A stretch of 6,555 nucleotides of DNA, from contig JADLKH010000005.1 in the NCBI GenBank assembly GCA_015657435.1, positions 249,201-255,755 of the forward strand, read 5' to 3'. This DNA comes from Synergistales bacterium (GTDB lineage: Bacteria; Synergistota; Synergistia; Synergistales; 79-D21). Positions 1 to 5,860 of this stretch are shown here, in pieces. The notes beneath the pieces were generated by a model. The model worked only from the letters and a program-made list of their open reading frames with translations. It ran no database searches and was not told where the DNA came from. Position numbers and translations under genes: made by a program. The stretch's first letter is position 1, and each line of letters starts with the position of its first letter.

Positions 1-1158
1 CCCTTCTATGCCGAAAAGGGCGGCCAGGTCGGAGACACGGGATGCTTGTCCTCTGACATCGTGAAGGCGCAGGTCCTGGACACGGTCTGCCCCGCAGCGG
101 ACTTTCCCGTTCTCAAGATCCGTGTCACGGAAGGGCTACTCAGAAAAGGGGACATGGTTCTCGCGACCGTGGATCAGGATCGCCGCTGGGATATCCGCCG
201 CCATCACACGGCGACGCATCTCCTGCACGAAGCCCTCATTCACGTTCTAGGCGACCACGTCAGGCAGGCCGGTTCTCTCGTCGGCCCGGAGATCCTCCGA
301 TTCGACTTCACGCACTTCTCCCCGGTGACGCATGACGAGTTGGCCCGCATCGAGGCAATCGTGAACGAGCAGGTTCTGCGCAATGTCCCGCTCGAAACCC
401 AGGAAACGGATCTGGAAAAGGCGAAGTCAATGGGCGCCAAGGCGCTTTTCAGCGAAAAGTACGGAAGCCGGGTTCGTGTCGTCAGTATTCCCGGCTTCTC
501 AACCGAACTCTGCGGAGGAATCCACTGCAACCTGACCGGGGATATCGGACTCTTCAGGATCATCCGCGAAGAGGGGATCGGGTCGGGCCTCAGGAGGATC
601 ACCGCCCAGGCGGGACGTCCCGCCTACCTCTCACAGAAAACGGCTCAGGATGCAATGGACAAACTGCGTGAAACCCTCGGTGTCCATGAAACGGAACAGC
701 TTCCGCAGCGGGTCCGAAACCTGCTGGAAGAGCTCGCCGACGCCCGTCGTGAGACGTCCGAGGCGAAACTCGGGGCACTTTTATGCCGGTCCGCCGAATT
801 TGCCGACTCCGCGAGGCAGGTCGGTGCTTTCTCCGTGGTGACGGCACGTTTCGAAGATGCGGGAATGGACCTCCTCCGGCAGGTGGCGGATGCGGTCAAG
901 AACAGGCTCGAGAGCGCCGTCATCGTGTTCGCCTCGGTGGCGGAAGGAAAGGTCTCCCTGATGGCGATGGGGGATGAAACCGCCCTCCGCAACGGTTTTC
1001 ACGCGGGGCGCCTCATCGGCGCCATTGCGCCGCTGGTCGACGGGTCGGGAGGCGGCCGCCCCAACCTGGCCCAGGCCGGTGGCAGGAACCCGGAAAAAAC
1101 CGCCGTCGCGCTCGAAGCGGTTCCCGAGACGATCGAAAAGCTTTTCACGAAGCCGTAG
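1..1158 (+). CDS. alaS: Alanyl-tRNA synthetase, C-terminal part (5' end outside window)
   Basis: This is the cytoplasmic enzyme that charges tRNA-Ala and hydrolyses mischarged Ser- or Gly-tRNA-Ala. The frame is open from base 1 and ends at TAG 1156-1158, giving 385 residues. Bacterial AlaRS is usually about 870-880 residues, so the aminoacylation core and much of the tRNA-binding region lie upstream. The first visible residues (PFYAEKGGQVGDTG) are the conserved AlaRS segment just before the editing domain. The editing zinc site is clear: HTATH at 205-219 (HxxxH) and CGGIH at 511-525 (CxxxH), followed by TGDIGLFRI. A helical, charged stretch (about 650-780) leads to the C-Ala/DHHA1 domain, with the glycine-rich GSGGGRPNLAQAGG at about 1042-1083. 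The motif CGGIH has Ile where CGGTH is usual. The TTG at 46 is not the gene start, because conserved AlaRS sequence continues upstream of it. ruvX follows after 8 bases. Identity is secure. Confidence 0.97.
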   Translation, partial: PFYAEKGGQVGDTGCLSSDIVKAQVLDTVCPAADFPVLKIRVTEGLLRKGDMVLATVDQDRRWDIRRHHTATHLLHEALIHVLGDHVRQAGSLVGPEILRFDFTHFSPVTHDELARIEAIVNEQVLRNVPLETQETDLEKAKSMGAKALFSEKYGSRVRVVSIPGFSTELCGGIHCNLTGDIGLFRIIREEGIGSGLRRITAQAGRPAYLSQKTAQDAMDKLRETLGVHETEQLPQRVRNLLEELADARRETSEAKLGALLCRSAEFADSARQVGAFSVVTARFEDAGMDLLRQVADAVKNRLESAVIVFASVAEGKVSLMAMGDETALRNGFHAGRLIGAIAPLVDGSGGGRPNLAQAGGRNPEKTAVALEAVPETIEKLFTKP

Positions 1159-1166
1159 ACAGGTTG

Positions 1167-1592
1167 ATGGGACGTCTCATCGGGCTTGACCTTGGAAGCG
1201 TTCGTATCGGAGTGGCCATTACCGATCCCCTGGGTTTTTTTGCCCAGGGGATCGCCGTCTGGCGCACAGAAGAAGGCTGGATTGAAAACCTAAAACGGCT
1301 GATAGCGGAATCCGCCCCCGTTGATCTCGTCGTCATCGGCCTGCCGATACGCACGACCGGAGCGGAAGGACCCGAAGCGGCAAAAATCCGGAAGCTGGCG
1401 GAAGAAATCGCATCGGAGATTTCCCCCACGCCGGTGGAACTCATGGACGAGCGTTTCACGACAACACGCGCTCACCAGATCATGATCGAAGGAAGCATGG
1501 ACGCCCGCAAAAGAAGGAATCGTGTCGACAAGGTCGCTGCGGCGGTCTTCCTGCAGGATTTTCTAGACAGGCGGAGGAGCGGCTACCGATGA
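1167..1592 (+). CDS. ruvX: RuvX/YqgF family RNase H-fold nuclease (putative pre-16S rRNA nuclease / Holliday junction resolvase)
   Basis: A protein of 141 residues, the normal length for the YqgF/RuvX family. Family members have an RNase H-like fold; they are linked to maturation of the 16S rRNA 5' end and were earlier proposed to resolve Holliday junctions. The family acidic residues are all visible: Asp8 in GLDLGSVRIGVA, Glu95 in MDERFTTTRA, and Asp121 in RVDKVAAAVFLQDFL. The strand VVIGLPIRTTGAEG matches the VGLPxxxxG segment. I chose ATG 1167 because the conserved core starts almost at once (MGRLIGLDLGS). An in-frame TTG at 1164 would add one residue. The ribosome binding site is weak (AGG at 1161-1163 is too close), so translation may be coupled to alaS, whose stop is 8 bases upstream. 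The 3' end overlaps mutS by 4 bases. The gene contains a perfect 12-bp inverted repeat with a T7 loop near its 5' end. Family identity is sure; which biochemical role dominates is not. Confidence 0.94.
   Translation: MGRLIGLDLGSVRIGVAITDPLGFFAQGIAVWRTEEGWIENLKRLIAESAPVDLVVIGLPIRTTGAEGPEAAKIRKLAEEIASEISPTPVELMDERFTTTRAHQIMIEGSMDARKRRNRVDKVAAAVFLQDFLDRRRSGYR
1223..1254 (+). repeat. Perfect 12-bp inverted repeat with T7G loop inside ruvX
   Basis: CGATCCCCTGGG (1223-1234) is followed by TTTTTTTG (1235-1242) and then the exact reverse complement CCCAGGGGATCG (1243-1254). In mRNA this would be a very stable stem with an 8-base loop, about 57 bases after the ruvX start codon. It encodes the DPLGFFAQGI part of RuvX. 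No U tract follows the right arm, so it is not a classic intrinsic terminator on either strand. The pairing is plain in the sequence; any function is unknown, and coding constraint plus chance is a possible explanation. Confidence 0.85.
1573..1579 (+). promoter_or_regulatory. Ribosome binding site for mutS
   Basis: GGAGGAG lies inside the last ruvX codons, 9 bases before the mutS ATG at 1589. It is the strongest Shine-Dalgarno match among the gene starts in the window and fixes the mutS start at the ATGA overlap with the ruvX stop. Confidence 0.8.
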
Positions 1593-4177
1593 TTCAGGAC
1601 CCGGAACTTGCCCTGACCCCCATGCTCGAACAGTATTTCACCTGGAAGCGTGCCTACCCGGACTGCCTTCTTTTCTTCCGCATGGGCGACTTCTACGAAA
1701 TGTTCTTCGAGGACGCACGGGAAGCTTCCAGGCTTCTCGATATCGCCCTCACCGCCAGGGACAGCGAGAAAAAGATCCCCATGGCGGGAGTACCGCACCA
1801 TGCGGTTGAACCCTACCTCGACAAACTGGTAAAGGCCGGCCGTAAAGTCGCGATCTGCGAACAGCTGACCGAACCGGACGGACGAACCCTCGTTGAAAGA
1901 CGAGTGGTTCGCCTCGTCACCCCCGGAACCTATGTTCCCGAAGATGCCAGAGGAGAGGGACGCCTCGCCGCGGTTTCGGAAAGAGAAGGCCGTTATTCCC
2001 TGGCGCTTCTTCATCCGGGCTCGGGCCAGCTTGAAGCGGGGACCCTCGATTCGATAGGGGCGATGGGACTCCTGGCGGCCTTCAGCCCGATGGAGGTCCT
2101 TGTTCCCCAGCCCTGCCCCGAAACGCTACGGCATCTCCTCGGCCAGTTCCTGCCCGAAACCTGCCTCGTCTCCGAGAAGGATCGGTCCCTCTTCGAACCC
2201 AAGGCGGGAGAAGCCTGGCTGTGCAGGAGATGGGAGATCCCCAGCCTCCGGACCTTCGGTCTTGACGACGGAGATCCGGCAGCAGGCCCGGGTTGTGCGA
2301 TCCTTCGGTATTTCGAGGAAACCCAGTTCGGTCTTTCCAGGCACGTGTTGCGCCTGCATCCTCTCGCAGGAGGCTCGAACCTTCGAATCGATGCCCAGTC
2401 ACAGAAGAACCTCGAACTCCTGGATTCAGACTCGGCCTCACTCTACGGCGTATTGAACCGATGCAGGACCCCCATGGGGAAAAGACTGCTTCGGGAGTGG
2501 GTTCTACGGCCTCTCCTGGATCTCGTCATGATTCGCGGCAGACAGGATGCCGTCGGGTTCCTCAAGGACAGCCCCACCGACCGGACAAACCTCCTGGAGG
2601 GCCTTCAGCGATGCAGGGACATTGAACGATCGATCGGACGCCTCTCCCTGAACCTTGGATCTCCCCACGACCTTGCGGCGATCCGCGACACGCTGACGGA
2701 AATGCCGACTCTGGTTGACCTTGGGCGGGGAGGCCCTCTCGAACCGTTTCTTTCTGAGGCCCCGGACCTGTCCAGCTGCCTGGATGGCCTGAAAGAACGC
2801 CTTTCCGACAACCCGCCTCGCAACCTGAAGGACGGAGGAGTCATCCGAAAGGGGGCGGACCCCGAACTGGACGAATGGCGATCCATGGCCGGGGAAGCGG
2901 AGGAATGGCTGAACGCCTACATGTGCAGAGAGCGGGCAAGAACCGGCATCCCAAACCTCAAGGTCGGCAATAACCGGGTTTTCGGCTACTTCATCGAAAT
3001 TCCCCGATCACAGTTGGAGAAGGCTCCGACCGACTACACCCGAAGGCAGACCCTGGTATCGGCCGAACGGTTCGTCACACCCGAACTGAAGAGTTATGAA
3101 GAAAAGATCCTGAAAGCCTCGGAAGAGGCCCAGCATCGGGAGAGCCTCCTTTACGAGGCCCTGCGGGAAAGGGTGCTGTCCCATGCGGCCGACATACAGA
3201 AGACAGGGCAGGTACTGGCTCGCCTCGACTGTCTCGCCTCACTCGCCGATGTCGCCTGGGAGAGACGTTACGAACGACCTGTCGTGAACGACGGGGAGAG
3301 AATCCGGATTTCCGGAGGCCGCCACCCGGTTGTGGAAACCACGCTGGGAAACGCACCCTATACCCCGAACAGCGTCGAACTGGACAGAAACGGGAAGCGC
3401 ATGGCCATCCTCACAGGCCCCAACATGGCCGGAAAATCCACCTACCTCCGCATGTCCGCCCTGCTCGTGATCATGGCCCAGATGGGCGGTTTCGTTCCCG
3501 CCGAAGCCGCCGAGATCGGCCTTGTTGATCGCATCTTCACCCGTATCGGCGCCCACGACGAACTGGCATTGGGAAGGAGCACATTCCTCGTTGAAATGCT
3601 TGAAACCGCCCAAATCCTGAACAACCTGACGGAACGCAGCTTTGTTGTGCTGGATGAAGTCGGACGGGGAACATCGACCTACGACGGGATGAGTATCGCC
3701 TGGGCCGTGCTCGAGCACCTCCATGCCCGAGTCGATTGCAAGCCGCTCGTTCTCTTCGCCACCCATTTTCACGAACTGACCGAGCTCGGGGGACGGTTCC
3801 CCGAAATCATGAACCTTTCAATGGCCGTTGAGGAAACCTCTACGGGCGTCCGTTTCCTTCACAGAGTCAAACCGGGACCCGCAGATCGCTCCTACGGGAT
3901 CGAGGTCGCCCGTCTTGCCGGAATCCCCGAACCGGTGATCCTCAGAGCCCAGTTTCTTCTCGAGGGTTTCGAGAAACGGCCAAAGGGAGACACTCCAGCA
4001 GTCCCAACCGAGATGGAAGCCGAAAAGGGAAGGGTTCAACTCAACCTTTTCCCTTCCGGACAGGAAGCCCTTCTGGACGAAATCGCCGCACTCGAGCCCG
4101 ATCGACTCAGCCCGCTTGCAGCCCTCGAAACGCTTTACCGCCTAGCCGAACGTTCCAGGGAAGTGCGCTCCCGATGA
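1589..4177 (+). CDS. mutS: DNA mismatch repair protein MutS
   Basis: An 862-residue MutS of normal length. It scans duplex DNA for mismatches and loops, and in its ATP state recruits MutL. Domains in order: mismatch-recognition domain with the Phe-x-Glu element F35-Y36-E37 (in GDFYEMFFEDA) and IPMAGVPHHAVEPYL; connector (about 125-250); core/lever from about 260 (AQSQKNLELLDS, MGKRLLREWVLRPL); clamp domain from about 455 (LKVGNNRVFGYFIEIP, then RQTLVSAERFVTPELKSYE); ABC-type ATPase with Walker A GPNMAGKST (610-618), STFLVEMLE signature region, Walker B VVLDE with D689/E690 followed by GRGTST, and the switch histidine H726 in ATHFHEL. Near the C-terminus QLNLF (817-821) matches the beta-clamp-binding consensus, followed by a predicted helical tail (LLDEIAALEPDRLSPLAALETLYRL) typical of the tetramerisation region. 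Start ATG overlaps the ruvX stop and has a strong ribosome binding site. The TGA overlaps the mutL ATG, suggesting translational coupling of the two repair partners. No key residue is missing. Confidence 0.98.
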   Translation: MIQDPELALTPMLEQYFTWKRAYPDCLLFFRMGDFYEMFFEDAREASRLLDIALTARDSEKKIPMAGVPHHAVEPYLDKLVKAGRKVAICEQLTEPDGRTLVERRVVRLVTPGTYVPEDARGEGRLAAVSEREGRYSLALLHPGSGQLEAGTLDSIGAMGLLAAFSPMEVLVPQPCPETLRHLLGQFLPETCLVSEKDRSLFEPKAGEAWLCRRWEIPSLRTFGLDDGDPAAGPGCAILRYFEETQFGLSRHVLRLHPLAGGSNLRIDAQSQKNLELLDSDSASLYGVLNRCRTPMGKRLLREWVLRPLLDLVMIRGRQDAVGFLKDSPTDRTNLLEGLQRCRDIERSIGRLSLNLGSPHDLAAIRDTLTEMPTLVDLGRGGPLEPFLSEAPDLSSCLDGLKERLSDNPPRNLKDGGVIRKGADPELDEWRSMAGEAEEWLNAYMCRERARTGIPNLKVGNNRVFGYFIEIPRSQLEKAPTDYTRRQTLVSAERFVTPELKSYEEKILKASEEAQHRESLLYEALRERVLSHAADIQKTGQVLARLDCLASLADVAWERRYERPVVNDGERIRISGGRHPVVETTLGNAPYTPNSVELDRNGKRMAILTGPNMAGKSTYLRMSALLVIMAQMGGFVPAEAAEIGLVDRIFTRIGAHDELALGRSTFLVEMLETAQILNNLTERSFVVLDEVGRGTSTYDGMSIAWAVLEHLHARVDCKPLVLFATHFHELTELGGRFPEIMNLSMAVEETSTGVRFLHRVKPGPADRSYGIEVARLAGIPEPVILRAQFLLEGFEKRPKGDTPAVPTEMEAEKGRVQLNLFPSGQEALLDEIAALEPDRLSPLAALETLYRLAERSREVRSR
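4037..4051 (+). other. Beta-clamp-binding peptide of MutS (QLNLF)
   Basis: Codons 817-821 of mutS encode Q-L-N-L-F, which fits the known bacterial sliding-clamp-binding consensus QL(S/D)LF apart from Asn at the third position. It sits in a low-complexity segment between the ATPase domain and the C-terminal helices, where MutS clamp motifs usually lie. It would tether MutS to DnaN at replication forks. Motif presence is seen; binding is inferred. Confidence 0.7.
4157..4163 (+). promoter_or_regulatory. Ribosome binding site for mutL
   Basis: AGGGAAG lies in the last mutS codons, 10 bases before the mutL ATG. It is a moderate Shine-Dalgarno match. Together with the ATGA overlap it supports this start and re-initiation by ribosomes finishing mutS. 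Confidence 0.6.
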
Positions 4178-5859
4178 CCATACGAAGGCTCCCCGAAGAC
4201 GTGACCCACCGGATCGCCGCCGGCGAAGTCATCGAGCGTCCGGCCTCCGTCGTGAAGGAACTGCTTGAAAACGCCATCGACGCAGGAGCGTCGCGCGTGA
4301 CGATCCGGCTTCTCCAAGGCGGAACCCTTTCCATCGTTGTGGAGGACGACGGATCGGGCATCCCGCCGGAAGAACTCCCGCTTGCCGTTGAACGGTTTGC
4401 GACAAGCAAGCTTTTCGGGGTCGAAGACCTGGAAAGAATCGTCACACTGGGGTTTCGCGGCGAAGCGCTCGCAAGCATCGCAAGCGTCAGCCGCTTCGAA
4501 ATCAGGAGCCGTCAGAACGGGAATCCCGTAGGAGCGTTCATTCGCGTCGAGGGAGGACGACTTCTTTCCGATGGTCCCATCGAGGTTCCCTCAGGAACAC
4601 GCGTCCAGGTCGACGATCTTTTTTTCAACCTTCCCGCCCGGCGCAAGTTCCTGAAAGGATCATCCGCGGAACAAAGGCGCATCCTGAAAGTCATCCAGGA
4701 GATGGCGATCGTCTATCCCCGAACCGCCCTGCTTCTCGTCGCTGACGGAAAAACCCTTTTCCGCTGGGAAGGCGGAACCCGTCGCGAGGTCCTCGAAATC
4801 GTGCTCGGCGCCTTCAGCCTCAAGGAGACGCGGTTCGAAAAGGGAATGATCCGTGTCGAGGCCTGGCGAGGAGAGGCAAGGCCGGGAAAACGCACGGACC
4901 TCCTTTCGTTCGTGAACGGCCGAAGAGTTACGGAAGCCACGATCCGATCGGCTCTCTTCGCCCTCGGACCGGAAACAGCCGGAGACTGGGTCATCCTGGT
5001 CGAGTGCCCGACCGGGGAAGTGGATGTGAACATCCATCCTGCAAAGGCCGAAGTCCGCTTCCGGAACTCGGGTGCCATCTTCGAGGCGGTCAGCGGGGCC
5101 GCACGAGCCGTCACTGCCTACGGCGCCGAATTGCCCATCGCAGGAACGCCTTACGCCGAACCATCCTCCTTCGAGAACCGGCAGGCAGAGTTCCACCCCT
5201 GGCCGCGCGTGGCTGCCCCAAAGGAGGCAGGTCCTTCCTCCATGAGCTCCTCCTGCCGCACGCCCCAGGGATCGGCCCCGCAAAGGGGCGATGTGTCCTT
5301 TCTGGGGAGCTTTTCCGAAGGATTCCTTGTTTTCTCGCAGGGAGACGACCTCGTCCTCATGGATCCGCATGCAGCCCATGAACGGATCCTTTTCGACCGC
5401 CTCCGAGAGGACATGCGAGCCCCCGTTGCGTCCCAGTGCCTCGGTATTGCCGCGAGACTTTCCCCGAGCCTTTCCGCTGGAGTCGAGGAACATGCGCAGG
5501 AACTCGCCAAACTGGGTTTCGGCTTCAGCCGGCAGGAGGACGGTTCCCCTCTGCTTGAGGCCATCCCGAATATCAAAGGCCTGGAGTCGGTTCCTTCTGA
5601 AGACTTGCTTCGGGGAACTCTCGCCGCCCTTGACGAAAACTCGCCGGAACCGCTCGTGGATCGCCTGGCGAACCGTTTGGCCTATGCGGCCTGTCACGGA
5701 GCGGTCAAACTCGGGCAGCGGCTCGATGGGAGCGAAGCCATGGCCCTTTGGGAACAACTTACGCTCGCTCAGGTTCCGCAAGCCTGCCCCCACGGACGAC
5801 CGACCATGCTGCGCCTCGCTGGTTCGGCGCTCAAGCGGCATTTCGGGAGAAAAGACTGA
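4174..5859 (+). CDS. mutL: DNA mismatch repair protein MutL, endonuclease type
   Basis: A 561-residue MutL, on the short side for the family. It is a GHKL ATPase that is recruited by MutS. N-terminal motifs: ELLENAIDAGA (E29, N33), DDGSGIP (59-64), FATSKL (75-80), GFRGEAL (93-99), then SGTRVQVDDLFFNLPARRKFL, LSFVNGRR and VDVNIHPAKAEVRF (from about 283). A short linker (about 320-372, rich in Pro, Ser and Ala) joins the C-terminal dimerisation/endonuclease domain. This domain has the metal-site motifs DPHAAHERILFD (397-408), ACHGAVK (C507) and CPHGRPT (C538, H540), ending in FGRKD. By position H399, E403, C507, C538 and H540 match the metal ligands of Bacillus-type MutL. It is thus the nicking kind, used by bacteria without MutH. 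Odd points: DQHA is DPHA, the closing Glu is Asp408, the clamp-binding peptide is degenerate (QCLGIA at 421-426), and a T7 tract interrupts the N-terminal coding region. It overlaps mutS by 4 bases; miaA follows after one base. Confidence 0.97.
   Translation: MTIRRLPEDVTHRIAAGEVIERPASVVKELLENAIDAGASRVTIRLLQGGTLSIVVEDDGSGIPPEELPLAVERFATSKLFGVEDLERIVTLGFRGEALASIASVSRFEIRSRQNGNPVGAFIRVEGGRLLSDGPIEVPSGTRVQVDDLFFNLPARRKFLKGSSAEQRRILKVIQEMAIVYPRTALLLVADGKTLFRWEGGTRREVLEIVLGAFSLKETRFEKGMIRVEAWRGEARPGKRTDLLSFVNGRRVTEATIRSALFALGPETAGDWVILVECPTGEVDVNIHPAKAEVRFRNSGAIFEAVSGAARAVTAYGAELPIAGTPYAEPSSFENRQAEFHPWPRVAAPKEAGPSSMSSSCRTPQGSAPQRGDVSFLGSFSEGFLVFSQGDDLVLMDPHAAHERILFDRLREDMRAPVASQCLGIAARLSPSLSAGVEEHAQELAKLGFGFSRQEDGSPLLEAIPNIKGLESVPSEDLLRGTLAALDENSPEPLVDRLANRLAYAACHGAVKLGQRLDGSEAMALWEQLTLAQVPQACPHGRPTMLRLAGSALKRHFGRKD
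5220..5244 (+). promoter_or_regulatory. Possible internal translation start within mutL linker
   Basis: AAAGGAGG (5220-5227) is an excellent Shine-Dalgarno match inside mutL. The next start codon is ATG 5242-5244, in the mutL frame (Met357), 14 bases downstream, which is longer than ideal. Initiation here would give a 205-residue protein holding only the C-terminal endonuclease/dimerisation domain. The GGAGG can also pair with CCTCC at 5237-5241, which could hide it. The sequence match is real, but use as a start is speculative and the linker codons may produce it by chance. Confidence 0.25.
5271..5292 (+). other. Short hairpin in mutL linker region
   Basis: ATCG-G-CCCC (5271-5279) can pair with GGGGCGAT (5285-5292), giving 8 base pairs with one bulged G (5275) and a 5-base loop GCAAA. 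It lies inside the coding sequence of the MutL linker, about 27 bases after the possible internal ATG. No U tract follows, so it is not an intrinsic terminator. Function unknown; in GC-rich coding DNA a stem of this size can easily be chance. Confidence 0.35.
5845..5850 (+). promoter_or_regulatory. Ribosome binding site for miaA
   Basis: GGGAGA lies in the final mutL codons, 10 bases before the miaA ATG at 5861. It is a moderate match that supports this start, one base after the mutL TGA. Confidence 0.55.
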
Positions 5860-5860
5860 G

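Noticed and set aside
1..20. CCCTT/AAGGG inverted repeat at the window start
   Set aside because: Only 5 bp around a 10-base loop within the conserved AlaRS coding region; no support for function.
1017..1032. 6-bp stem CGGCGC/GCGCCG with a CATT loop in alaS
   Set aside because: Short and GC-rich inside conserved coding sequence; expected by chance at this composition.
46..1158. TTG at 46 as a start for a shorter independent protein
   Set aside because: Conserved AlaRS sequence (PFYAEKGGQVGDTG) runs in frame upstream of it to base 1, so the gene is cut by the window edge and does not begin here.
1164..1166. TTG at 1164 as the ruvX start
   Set aside because: It would add a single Met ahead of an ATG that already begins the conserved core. 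ATG is the simpler choice, though the two cannot be separated from sequence alone.
1583..2014. 143-codon minus-strand frame opposite the start of mutS
   Set aside because: It is antisense to the conserved mismatch-recognition domain, with no motif of its own.
3239..3772. 177-codon minus-strand frame opposite the MutS ATPase domain
   Set aside because: It mirrors the conserved Walker region of mutS and shows no family motif; best explained as a shadow.
4022..4057. Purine-rich then pyrimidine-rich stretch near the mutS 3' end that could pair as a terminator
   Set aside because: Pairing is imperfect (GAAAAGG with CCTTTTC, or GGAAGG with CCTTCC, in competing registers), no U tract follows, and it encodes the QLNLF region of MutS.
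4746..4763. 7-bp stem CGGAAAA/TTTTCCG with an ACCC loop in mutL
   Set aside because: Inside coding sequence, with no conserved context or following U tract; compatible with chance.
4660..5841. 393-codon open frame on the minus strand, antisense to the second half of mutL
   Set aside because: It lies wholly opposite clear MutL motifs. Its composition looks like a GC-rich shadow frame and it has no recognisable domain. Long antisense frames are common where third positions are GC-rich.
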